From: Alistipes sp.
Lineage (GTDB): Bacteria > Bacteroidota > Bacteroidia > Bacteroidales > Rikenellaceae
Length of the DNA: 64,000 nt
Assembly (NCBI GenBank): GCA_017504265.1
Contig: JAFVRN010000015.1
Location: 62,001-126,000 of the forward strand
Reading direction: 5' to 3'
In this document: positions 27,273-35,393 of the stretch, piece after piece
Layout: the number at the start of each line of letters is the position of its first letter
Numbering within the stretch: the first letter of the stretch is position 1
Translations under genes and position numbers: made by a program
Notes under the pieces: generated by a model
What the model was told of the DNA's origin: nothing
The model's input: only the letters and a program-made list of their open reading frames with translations
The model's database searches: none

Positions 27273-28526
27273 CTACTTAGTACGGACAAAGCGTAGTGAG
27301 TGGGGCGTAGACTGCTTGATGATGATACGCTCATCGAAGGCATAGCGGTGGTATAACTCCTCGGTATAGTAGCGAATGGTTATCATCTCCACATCCTCTA
27401 TTTTCTCGACATCGAAACCCTCGGCTTCAAGCTCCGCAACAACATCGTCGATATGCCATGAGGCATCTACCGAGAGGTAGAGGTTCACGGCCGAGTTATG
27501 CACCAGGTTGATGCGTATACGATGGCTGTCGAGCGCAGTGAATAGCTTTGCGAACTTCTCCTCCAAGACAAACGACAAATCGCGTGAGTGCAGGTTGAGC
27601 AGCACCTGATTGCTCTTCTGTATCATAATCGGCTCGTAGGCACGCTCCACATCCGATGTTATGACCGAGCCCTGAGCGTGCTTATCGCCAAACGGACGTA
27701 CATAGAGCGGTATATTCTTCTGCTGCAACGGCTTAATGGTCTTGGGGTGTATGATTTGCGCTCCGCTATAAGCCATCTCAATGGTGTCCATATAGTTAAG
27801 ACGCTCTATCTTGCGGGCATCGGGGAATATCTTCGGGTCGGCATTGAGGATACCGTCTACATCCTTCCATACGCTCATAGACTCCGCATCCAAAACATTG
27901 GCTACGATGGCTGCCGAGTAGTCCGAGCCTTCACGTCCGAGAGTCGTGGTAGTGCCATCGGGAGCACCACCGATAAAGCCCTGACCTACGAAAACCGAGA
28001 CATCGCTATCGCCAATCTCTCGACGCAGACGCACCGCCGTAGCCTCGATGTTTACATTGGCATCCTTATGACGCTGCTCGGTAAGGAATGCACGACGCAT
28101 ATCCACCCAGCGATTCTTGACACCGTGGCCATTGAGGTAGTTCGAAATGATTGTCGTAGAGATAAGCTCACCAAAGGCTACAATAGTATCGTACCATAGT
28201 TCGGCATCCGACGGACGATAGATGGTATTACGCACCGTATTACGCAGCTGCGCAAAGAGGATGTTCATCTGCTCGATGGTGACATCTGCACCCATAAGCT
28301 CGTCGATAATCGAGCGGTGGTAGGCATAGCTTTGGTCGATACGCTCCAATGCCAGTTTCTCATCGCCCTGCTGCATAGCGGCAAAGACCCCTTCGAGAGC
28401 ATTCGTCGTCTTGCCCATAGCCGAAACAATGATAAAGAGGTCGCTCTCACCTTGAACTATATCGAGTAGGTTTCTCACGCCTGCGGCATCCTTAACCGAG
28501 GCTCCTCCAAATTTATAGACTTTCAT
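27273..28526 (-). CDS. lysC: Aspartate kinase
   Basis: Phosphorylates aspartate, the first step toward lysine, threonine, methionine and diaminopimelate. It also leads to aspartate semialdehyde, which the carboxyspermidine dehydrogenase of this window consumes. 417 residues from ATG 28526 (MKVYKFGGASV); an upstream TTG is unlikely. The amino-acid kinase core shows KFGGASVKDA and GREGSDYSAAIVA. Two C-terminal ACT regulatory domains (residues ~290-410) suggest feedback control. Monofunctional: no homoserine dehydrogenase domain is attached. Confidence 0.94.
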   Translation of the reverse strand: MKVYKFGGASVKDAAGVRNLLDIVQGESDLFIIVSAMGKTTNALEGVFAAMQQGDEKLALERIDQSYAYHRSIIDELMGADVTIEQMNILFAQLRNTVRNTIYRPSDAELWYDTIVAFGELISTTIISNYLNGHGVKNRWVDMRRAFLTEQRHKDANVNIEATAVRLRREIGDSDVSVFVGQGFIGGAPDGTTTTLGREGSDYSAAIVANVLDAESMSVWKDVDGILNADPKIFPDARKIERLNYMDTIEMAYSGAQIIHPKTIKPLQQKNIPLYVRPFGDKHAQGSVITSDVERAYEPIMIQKSNQVLLNLHSRDLSFVLEEKFAKLFTALDSHRIRINLVHNSAVNLYLSVDASWHIDDVVAELEAEGFDVEKIEDVEMITIRYYTEELYHRYAFDERIIIKQSTPHSLRFVRTK

Positions 28527-28557
28527 AAGCAATCAATATATAAAGGTATTTCGGCCA

Positions 28558-28565
28558 CAAATGTA
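28558..28565 (-). promoter_or_regulatory. -7 box for lysC
   Basis: TACATTTG on the minus strand, about 32 bases upstream of the lysC ATG. Confidence 0.5.
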
Positions 28566-28641
28566 TTAAAAAATCCCCGAATCGTCACTACCGCGAAGCA
28601 AAGTTTTTGCATAAGAAGCGATGATTTTCGAATAAAATTTA

Positions 28642-28649
28642 TAACTTTG
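28642..28649 (+). promoter_or_regulatory. -7 box for glnA
   Basis: TAACTTTG, 37 bases before the glnA ATG; divergent from lysC. Confidence 0.5.
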
Positions 28650-28686
28650 TTGCAAATCTATCTCTAATATCTAAAACATAAAGGCT

Positions 28687-30189
28687 ATGAATAAAGAGTT
28701 AGCACTGAATCCCAATAAGGTTGTAGCCTTCCTGGGCAAGCCTGCCAAAGAGTTCACCAAAGCCGACATCGTAAACTATATACGTGAGAATGGCATACGT
28801 ATGGTAAACTTCATGTATCCTGCCGGCGACGGCCGTCTTAAAACACTTAATTTTGTAATAAACAACGAGGCATACCTCGATGCCATACTTACGTGTGGCG
28901 AGAGAGTAGACGGCTCAAGCCTCTTCCCATTTATCGAGGCAGGAAGTAGCGACCTATATGTTGTGCCTCGCTTTGCAACAGCCTTCTTAGACCCCTTTGC
29001 CGAGATACCCACACTCTCGCTGCTATGCTCATTCTTCAACAAGGATGGCGAGCCTCTGGCAAGCTCTCCGCGATATACGCTGCTCAAAGCCTGCGAGACA
29101 TTCCGCGAGGTGACGGGCATGGAGTTTGAAGCTATGGGCGAGTTGGAATACTACGTCATAGCTCCCGACACGGGGATGTTCCCTGCAACCGACCAGAAGG
29201 GATACCACGAGTCTGCCCCCTTTGCCAAGTTCAACGACTTCCGTACGGAGTGTATGGCATATATCGCACAGGCAGGAGGACAGATTAAGTATGGACACTC
29301 GGAGGTGGGTAACTTTACACTCGACGAGTTGGTATACGAGCAGAACGAGATAGAGTTCCTGCCAACGGCCGCTCTCGATGCTGCCGACCAGCTGATGATA
29401 GCCAAGTGGATTATACGCAACCTCGGATATAAGTATGGCTACGAGGTGACCTTTGCACCAAAGATTACAGCAGGTAAGGCAGGCTCGGGTCTGCACATAC
29501 ATATGCGCATAATGAAGGATGGCAAGAATATGATGCTCGACGGCGGTAAACTATCGGAGGTGGCACGCAAGGCTATCGCCGGTATGATGGAGTTAGCACC
29601 ATCTATCACCGCCTTTGGCAATACCAACCCCACGTCGTACTTCCGCCTTGTGCCACATCAGGAGGCACCTACGAATATATGCTGGGGTGACCGCAATCGC
29701 TCGGTACTGGTACGAGTACCTCTGGGCTGGACTGCCAAGAGCGATATGTCACGCATAGCCAACCCGTTGGAGGCCGAGAGCCATTACGACACCTCGTCGA
29801 AGCAGACCGTAGAGATGCGCTCTCCGGATGGCTCGGCAGACATATATCAGCTGATAGCAGGCTTGGCCGTGGCATGCCGCTATGGTTTCGAGCTGGATAA
29901 CGCACTTGACATTGCCGAGCGCACATATGTAAACGTGAATATCCACAAGGCCGAGAATGCCGATAAGTTAGAGCAGCTGGCACAGCTACCCGACAGCTGC
30001 GCCGCCTCGGCAGATGCCTTGGAGCGTCAGCGTGAGTTCTTCGAGCGTCACGACGTATTCAGCCCCGCAATGATTGATGGCGTATTGAAGAGCCTGCGTT
30101 CGTTCGACGACCGCATGTTGCGCAAGGATATAGAGGGCAAACCCGAGGAGATGCTCGCCCTTGTACACCGCTACTTCAACTGCGGTTAG
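28687..30189 (+). CDS. glnA: Glutamine synthetase (type I family)
   Basis: ATP-dependent amidation of glutamate to glutamine. 500 residues. An N-terminal beta-grasp domain (residues ~20-110) is followed by the catalytic barrel with EAMGELEYYVI (metal-binding Glu), NEIEFLPTAALDAADQLMIAKWI, KITAGKAGSGLHIHMRI and NPTSYFRLVPHQEAPTNICWGDRNRS. The sequence departs from the standard GlnA motifs (for example in the N-terminal domain), as in the divergent GS of several Bacteroidetes. Downstream is a terminator-type hairpin and a MITE-like repeat. Confidence 0.9.
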   Translation: MNKELALNPNKVVAFLGKPAKEFTKADIVNYIRENGIRMVNFMYPAGDGRLKTLNFVINNEAYLDAILTCGERVDGSSLFPFIEAGSSDLYVVPRFATAFLDPFAEIPTLSLLCSFFNKDGEPLASSPRYTLLKACETFREVTGMEFEAMGELEYYVIAPDTGMFPATDQKGYHESAPFAKFNDFRTECMAYIAQAGGQIKYGHSEVGNFTLDELVYEQNEIEFLPTAALDAADQLMIAKWIIRNLGYKYGYEVTFAPKITAGKAGSGLHIHMRIMKDGKNMMLDGGKLSEVARKAIAGMMELAPSITAFGNTNPTSYFRLVPHQEAPTNICWGDRNRSVLVRVPLGWTAKSDMSRIANPLEAESHYDTSSKQTVEMRSPDGSADIYQLIAGLAVACRYGFELDNALDIAERTYVNVNIHKAENADKLEQLAQLPDSCAASADALERQREFFERHDVFSPAMIDGVLKSLRSFDDRMLRKDIEGKPEEMLALVHRYFNCG

Positions 30190-30214
30190 TATCCGCCACG
30201 TTGCATAGAAATTG

Positions 30215-30245
30215 AGGAGCGTGCCCAATATTTGGACACGCTCCT
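30215..30245 (+). terminator. Hairpin after glnA
   Basis: A 14-bp stem AGGAGCGTGCCCAA / TTGGACACGCTCCT with a 3-base loop and one mismatch-like G/T pairing. The hairpin at 35079-35113 has the same inner GCGTG...CACGC but different, still complementary, outer bases. Both precede a copy of the same repeat. There is little T-run. Confidence 0.6.
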
Positions 30246-30249
30246 ATTG

Positions 30250-30372
30250 TTAGAAGTGGTATAACACAAGCCTTTTGATGCTGCTCGCAGGCCGTAAAAG
30301 CTGAGTTTACTCGGCGTAAATAAGCATTTTTAAGACACGACAGATACCAAAAGGGCTTTGTTAGACAGCTTC
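30250..30372 (+). repeat. MITE-like repeat, copy 1
   Basis: About 123 bases beginning TTAGAAGTGGTATAAC and ending TTAGACAGCTTC; the two ends are imperfect inverted repeats of about 27 bases. The centre has GAGTTTAC...CGTAAAT. It is the most diverged of three copies (others at 35118 and 35248) and lies between two converging genes. Confidence 0.6.
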
Positions 30373-30378
30373 ACGGAT

Positions 30379-30753
30379 TTAGAGCTGGGTCATCCACAGA
30401 CCGTGCAGATTGCAATACTCATATACGGCCACAGCCCTCTCCTCGCCAAGGTAGATAACTGCCTCGGGCTTATCCTTTAGGTCTACGCGTATGCCGCCAT
30501 TCTCGGTCTCGACATAGATGAAGGCTATGTGGTGCTCCTCGCTCATAGGATGAGCTACGCTACCCACCTCTACCTTGATGTGCTTATCGTCGAGACGTGT
30601 AACAACCGGCACATGCTTCTCTGTTGCAGCATCCACGGTATTGGGCGTAAGCTCACTCATAGGCTTTCCGCAACATACCACCGGCACCTTAGAGTCTACC
30701 ACCTTTATAATAACATTTCCACAAGTATCACATTTGAAAAATTTAGTTGCCAT
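30379..30753 (-). CDS. dfx: Desulfoferrodoxin (superoxide reductase)
   Basis: Reduces superoxide to hydrogen peroxide in anaerobes without making oxygen. 124 residues in two domains. An N-terminal desulforedoxin FeCys4 site (C8, C11, C27, C28) is followed by the superoxide-reductase site (H47, H68, H74, C114, H117 in EKHVPVV, VAHPMSEEHH and CNLHG). All ligands of both irons are present, so it is the two-iron (2Fe-SOR) type. Supports an anaerobic lifestyle. Single gene, leftward. Confidence 0.95.
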   Translation of the reverse strand: MATKFFKCDTCGNVIIKVVDSKVPVVCCGKPMSELTPNTVDAATEKHVPVVTRLDDKHIKVEVGSVAHPMSEEHHIAFIYVETENGGIRVDLKDKPEAVIYLGEERAVAVYEYCNLHGLWMTQL

Positions 30754-30962
30754 ATCGCTTCGTTTTTATTGGTTATTTTTTATTGTTTGCTGTTGCAAAG
30801 GTAGTGCAAAATAATTTTATAATCAAATCTTTTATTTTTATATCTGTATAAATATATATTATAGCAGTTGTAAATACCATACCTCACACAAATATCGTAA
30901 CATCTACATCCCGACAGTGGAATTTCGCACTATGTAAACTGCTATCATCAATAAAAAATTAT

Positions 30963-30970
30963 TAACTTTG
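30963..30970 (+). promoter_or_regulatory. -7 box for apt-recG
   Basis: TAACTTTG, 25 bases before the apt ATG. The rest of the 240-base gap to dfx is AT-rich with no other feature seen. Confidence 0.5.
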
Positions 30971-30995
30971 CGCATAATAACTTTTTATAAAGCAT

Positions 30996-31556
30996 ATGGA
31001 TAAAGTACTCAAATATTACAAGGATTTCCCCAAGGAGGGTATCGTCTTTGTAGATATCATTCCCTACCTACAGCGCAAAGATGTCTTTACGAAACTTATG
31101 GCCAAGATTGGCGAGGCCTGCACTACGGCCAACATCGTAGCACCCGAGGCACGAGGCTTCCTATTTGCAGCACCGCTGCTCTGCACCTCGGAGCGTGTGA
31201 AGAATATCATCCCTGTACGTAAAAGCGGCAAGCTACCCTTTGCCGAGGGCGACCTTCGTGAGGTATTAATCGAGAAGGAGTATGGTTGCGATAAGCTGTA
31301 CTACCGTCTGAGCGATATTGCCGAGGGCGAGCCCGTAGACGGCTGTTTCGAGGTAACCATTCTCGACGACGTGCTGGCCACGGGAGGCACAGCCGAGGGG
31401 TTGGCCGCGTCCCTCAATGCACTACGTATCGAGCATAACGGCAAGGAGTATGGCGTACGTGTCAAGGAGTTTGTATTTATCGTGGAGATTGGCGACCTGG
31501 GTGGAGCCAAGCGTTTGGAGAAGATAGCTCCCGTACGCTCTATAACGATAATATAG
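30996..31556 (+). CDS. apt: Adenine phosphoribosyltransferase-type enzyme
   Basis: Salvage of a purine base with PRPP, most likely adenine to AMP. 186 residues of the type I phosphoribosyltransferase fold. The PRPP-binding loop is VTILDDVLATGGTAEGL (residues ~120-136), and the N-terminal FPKEGIVFVDIIPYLQ and APEARGFLFAAPL match APT blocks. It is slightly longer than the typical ~175 residues and is diverged, so another purine base cannot be excluded. First of a two-gene operon with recG, 26 bases apart. Confidence 0.85.
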   Translation: MDKVLKYYKDFPKEGIVFVDIIPYLQRKDVFTKLMAKIGEACTTANIVAPEARGFLFAAPLLCTSERVKNIIPVRKSGKLPFAEGDLREVLIEKEYGCDKLYYRLSDIAEGEPVDGCFEVTILDDVLATGGTAEGLAASLNALRIEHNGKEYGVRVKEFVFIVEIGDLGGAKRLEKIAPVRSITII

Positions 31557-31582
31557 TATAACGCATTAGCATCAAAGCGACT

Positions 31583-33709
31583 ATGGCAAACGGTGTACTA
31601 TCACGCGAGATAAAGTTCGTTGCGGGAGTGGGCGAGGTTCGCGCACGTCTGCTCGAACGAGAGGTCGGCGTGCGCACCGTAGGCGATATACTTATGCGCT
31701 TCCCCTACCGCTATATAGACCGTAGCCGCATAGCCACCATTGCCGAAATTGACGAGACTACGGAGAGCAGCTACATACAGCTGCGCTGTCGTATCACGGG
31801 AAAGTCCTACACAGGGGAGGGGTCGAAGCGACGCTTTATGGTAGAGGTAAACGACCGCACGGGAGTTGCCGAATTGCTATGGTTTCACGGAGTGAAGTGG
31901 ATAGAGAAACGCTTGGAGGTGGGCAGAGAGTATATCATCTTTGGTCGCCCGAGCATCTATCGTGGACGTGTGAGTATGGTGCATCCCGAGGTGGAGCTTG
32001 TCGAACAGGCACTATCGCGTAAGGTGGAGAGCAGCTTTCAGGGCATATACTCCACCACCGAGAAGCTATCCGAGGCCATAGGCTATAAGGCGATGCACAC
32101 CATAGTGAGCAATGCCTGGCAGTTAGCCGCAGCCGACAGCACGGCATTTATCGACCCGCTACCCGACGAGCTGCGACAGCGCAACGGACTTATCTCGCTG
32201 AAAGAGGCGATATACAACATACACTTTCCGCAATCTTCCGAGAAGCTACGACAGGCGCAGTATCGTCTGAAATATGACGAGCTGCTTGGCGTGCAGCTGA
32301 CCATACAGGCGCGCCGCACATCACGCCACAGCCGCAACAACGGCTTTCGCTTTCCTCGCGTCGGCGAGGCCTTCAACACCTTCTACCACCACAAGCTGCC
32401 ATTTCCTCTTACGGGGGCACAACAGAGGGTGATAAAGGAGATACGCTCGGATATGATTTCGGGGCGACAGATGAACCGACTATTACAGGGCGACGTGGGT
32501 AGCGGCAAGACGATGGTAGCCTTTATGTCTATGCTATTGGCCGTAGACAACGGCTTTCAGGCCTGCATAATGGCTCCCACGGAGATTCTTGCACGTCAGC
32601 ACTACGCATCGATGTGTCGCTTTGCCGAGGGTCTTAACATCAAGATAGCCATACTCACAGGCTCGTCCAAGGCACGTGAGCGTCGTGAGGCTTTGGAGGG
32701 GATACTCTCGGCGGATGTAGATATACTCATCGGCACACACGCACTCATCGAGGAGCGAGTGCAGTTTGCCAACCTCGGATATGTCGTTATCGACGAGCAG
32801 CACCGCTTCGGAGTAGAACAACGTGCGAGGCTCTGGACAAAGAACGAGCAGCCGCCACACATCCTTGTAATGACTGCAACACCCATACCTCGCACTCTGG
32901 CTATGACACTCTACGGCGACTTAGAGGTATCGGTCATAGATGAACTGCCACCAGGTCGCCAGCCGATACGCACCTACCGCTATACCGATTCGCTACGACT
33001 GAAGATGTTTGGTTTCTTGCGTGGCGAGATAGCCAAAGGTCGTCAGGTATATATCGTCTATCCGCTTATCAAGGAGTCGGAAGCCCTCGACTACAAGGAC
33101 TTGTATGATGGCTACGAGTCGATATCGCGCGACTTCCCGCTACCAGACTACCGCATAGCCGTATGTCATGGCAAGATGAAGGCCGAGGATAAGGATGCCG
33201 CAATGGCGCAGTTCAAGCGTGGCGAGGCAGACATCCTCATAGCCACATCGGTAATAGAGGTAGGCGTTGATGTACCCAATGCTACGGTGATGGTCATCGA
33301 GTCGGCAGAGCGTTTCGGGCTATCGCAGCTACACCAGCTACGTGGCCGCGTAGGGCGTGGTGGCGAACAATCATACTGCATACTTATGTCGGGCGACAAG
33401 CTCTCGAAGGAGGGACGCGCAAGGCTCGATGCCATGTGCGAGACGAACGACGGCTTCCGCCTCTCGGAACTCGACCTCAAACTACGAGGCGCAGGCGACA
33501 TACACGGCACGCAGCAGAGTGGCGAGGCCTTCGACCTACGCATAGCAAGTCTGGCGGGCGACATACAGATATTGGAGATAACACGCGAGGAGGCAATACG
33601 CATCCTCAACGATGACCCTCAACTACTTAGTCCGCGTTACAGGTCGTTACAGGAGTTGCGCGACAGACACCGTAGGCGTGAACATATAGATTTTTCGGAT
33701 ATATCGTAA
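31583..33709 (+). CDS. recG: ATP-dependent DNA helicase RecG
   Basis: Remodels stalled forks and branched DNA. 708 residues with the N-terminal wedge (OB-fold, residues ~50-150) and two superfamily 2 helicase domains. The Walker A motif is RLLQGDVGSGKTMVAF, motif II VIDEQHRFGVEQR (DEQH box), motif III TATPIPRTL and motif VI HQLRGRVGRG. C-terminal part LDLKLRGAGDIHGTQQSG is as usual. Full length, so functional. It follows apt by 26 bases. Confidence 0.97.
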   Translation: MANGVLSREIKFVAGVGEVRARLLEREVGVRTVGDILMRFPYRYIDRSRIATIAEIDETTESSYIQLRCRITGKSYTGEGSKRRFMVEVNDRTGVAELLWFHGVKWIEKRLEVGREYIIFGRPSIYRGRVSMVHPEVELVEQALSRKVESSFQGIYSTTEKLSEAIGYKAMHTIVSNAWQLAAADSTAFIDPLPDELRQRNGLISLKEAIYNIHFPQSSEKLRQAQYRLKYDELLGVQLTIQARRTSRHSRNNGFRFPRVGEAFNTFYHHKLPFPLTGAQQRVIKEIRSDMISGRQMNRLLQGDVGSGKTMVAFMSMLLAVDNGFQACIMAPTEILARQHYASMCRFAEGLNIKIAILTGSSKARERREALEGILSADVDILIGTHALIEERVQFANLGYVVIDEQHRFGVEQRARLWTKNEQPPHILVMTATPIPRTLAMTLYGDLEVSVIDELPPGRQPIRTYRYTDSLRLKMFGFLRGEIAKGRQVYIVYPLIKESEALDYKDLYDGYESISRDFPLPDYRIAVCHGKMKAEDKDAAMAQFKRGEADILIATSVIEVGVDVPNATVMVIESAERFGLSQLHQLRGRVGRGGEQSYCILMSGDKLSKEGRARLDAMCETNDGFRLSELDLKLRGAGDIHGTQQSGEAFDLRIASLAGDIQILEITREEAIRILNDDPQLLSPRYRSLQELRDRHRRREHIDFSDIS

Positions 33710-33730
33710 TAAAGAGTGAATAAAAACCGT

Positions 33731-33738
33731 TATCTTTG
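33731..33738 (+). promoter_or_regulatory. -7 box for zinc-ribbon membrane protein
   Basis: TATCTTTG, 31 bases before the ATG at 33769. Confidence 0.5.
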
Positions 33739-33768
33739 CGACAGAGATAATCAGAAAGTTAATAGTAT

Positions 33769-35058
33769 ATGGCACTTATAAGATGTAAGAGGTGTGGTAA
33801 TCCTGCGTCGAGCCGCTCCAAGGCCTGCCCCATATGTGGCGAGCCTATATCGGAGCAGACAACGCAGCCTACACATATGGATAGTGATGCCCCCAAGACG
33901 CTCAACGACATCATCGCCGAGCGCGCAACAGCACCACGCACCCTCAACGATATGCTCAGAGGCAACGAGCCTGAGAGCAGACAACCCGCAGAGCCTACCG
34001 CGCAACCATCACCCGAGATGAGTGGCAAGAGGTCGGAAGAGGATAGCAACAAGCAGCCCGCGGATACGCCCGACATAAAGCCGGCAGAGGAGGCTAAGAG
34101 AGAGGGTGACGATGTGGCGGAGGAGACTCCGTATCAACCATATGTGGGCGACTACGAGGAGGAGCTTATGCGTCGTGACCGCTCGATAAAGGGTTTCAAG
34201 ACGCTTCTCATACTGCTGGCAATACTCCTTATACCTGCCCTCTATTTCAGCATATCGTGGGGATTGAAGGTCAAGGCCATTGAGGAGGACTATGCCATAG
34301 TCGAATCGGCACGCAAACTATTTGAGGAGCAGAACACCATGCTACAACACGATGCCGAGAGTCTTGTTGCCGAATTGGAAGAGCTCAAAGATCGCAACGA
34401 TACGATGATGGTAAAATATCAGGAGGCAGTAGTTATGTTGGAGCAGTTGCAGAGAGAGAAGACATACAACTACGAGCAGCTGGCACGCTACAAGAAGGAG
34501 GTGAACACTCTGCGTAGCGTGATGAAGGGTTATCTGCGCCAGATAGACTCGCTAAACACCATCAACAATACGCTGCAAGCACAGAACGTAGCATACAAGA
34601 AGGAGATTACCACGGCACAGCTGCGAGCCGATGTTGCCGAGGAGAAGGCCGACGAGCTTGATACAAAGGTGCGCATAGGTGCTGTGATACGCTCGAGCGG
34701 CATACGTATGGTGGCTCTCAACGACAGAAGCAAGGTGGTAAAGCGCATAAAGCAGGCTACACGTCTAAGAGTAGATTTCGAACTTACGGCAAACGAACTT
34801 GCCGAGCCGGGGGAGAAGTCTATATACATATGTATCACCAGCCCCGATGGCTATGTGCTCTCGCCTGCCGAGATGATATTCTTCACGTTCGAGGGCGAGG
34901 ATATGATGGCCTCGGCTATGCGTAAGGTGGACTACGAAAACCAATCTGTGCCGGTGAGCATCTTCTACGATGGCTCGGCATTTGAGCGCGGTACATACAA
35001 GGTTGATATATATATCGACGGCCGACATAGCGGCTCGCAAGAGAGCTACTTCGAGTAG
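33769..35058 (+). CDS. Zinc-ribbon, single-TM, coiled-coil protein of unknown function
   Basis: 429 residues. An N-terminal four-cysteine zinc ribbon (C6, C9, C20, C23: CKRCG...CPICG), then a long, Pro/Glu-rich, probably disordered linker (~30-130). One transmembrane helix follows (~144-166), then a long coiled coil (~170-300) and a C-terminal beta-rich domain (~320-429) ending in VDIYIDGRHSGSQESYF. The zinc ribbon should be cytoplasmic and the coiled coil outside. I do not recognise the C-terminal domain. It has its own promoter and a terminator-type hairpin after it. Confidence 0.75.
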   Translation: MALIRCKRCGNPASSRSKACPICGEPISEQTTQPTHMDSDAPKTLNDIIAERATAPRTLNDMLRGNEPESRQPAEPTAQPSPEMSGKRSEEDSNKQPADTPDIKPAEEAKREGDDVAEETPYQPYVGDYEEELMRRDRSIKGFKTLLILLAILLIPALYFSISWGLKVKAIEEDYAIVESARKLFEEQNTMLQHDAESLVAELEELKDRNDTMMVKYQEAVVMLEQLQREKTYNYEQLARYKKEVNTLRSVMKGYLRQIDSLNTINNTLQAQNVAYKKEITTAQLRADVAEEKADELDTKVRIGAVIRSSGIRMVALNDRSKVVKRIKQATRLRVDFELTANELAEPGEKSIYICITSPDGYVLSPAEMIFFTFEGEDMMASAMRKVDYENQSVPVSIFYDGSAFERGTYKVDIYIDGRHSGSQESYFE

Positions 35059-35078
35059 CTGATAGCATAGCTATAAGT

Positions 35079-35113
35079 AAGGGCGTGTCCAACAAGTTTT
35101 TGGGCACGCCCTT
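35079..35113 (+). terminator. Hairpin after zinc-ribbon protein
   Basis: A 14-bp stem AAGGGCGTGTCCAA / TTGGGCACGCCCTT followed by TATCTTAG. It is related to the hairpin after glnA, with compensating changes in the outer stem. Confidence 0.65.
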
Positions 35114-35117
35114 TATC

Positions 35118-35241
35118 TTAGAAGTTGTATAACAAGAGCTATTTTGAAGCTGCTCGCAGGCCGTAAATGCGGAGTTTACTTAGCGTAAATGAGCATTTCC
35201 CAGATAAGGTAGATGCCAAAAGAGCCTTGTTAGACAGTTTC
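35118..35241 (+). repeat. MITE-like repeat, copy 2
   Basis: TTAGAAGTTGTATAAC ... TTAGACAGTTTC, about 124 bases, terminal inverted repeats about 27 bases, nearly identical to copy 3 and diverged from copy 1. Confidence 0.65.
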
Positions 35242-35247
35242 CTGCTG

Positions 35248-35371
35248 TTAGAAGTTGTATAACAAGAGCTATTTTGAAGCTGCTCGCGGGCTGGGAAAGC
35301 GGAGTTTACTTAGCGTAAATGAGCATTTCCCAGACAAGGCAGATGCCAAAAGAGCCTTGTTAGACAGCTTC
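35248..35371 (+). repeat. MITE-like repeat, copy 3
   Basis: A second tandem copy, TTAGAAGTTGTATAAC ... TTAGACAGCTTC, separated from copy 2 by 6 bases. It ends 22 bases before the polA stop codon. The pair fills the 335-base gap between two convergent genes. Confidence 0.65.
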
Positions 35372-35393
35372 TTCATTGTTAGTGTGACCCATC

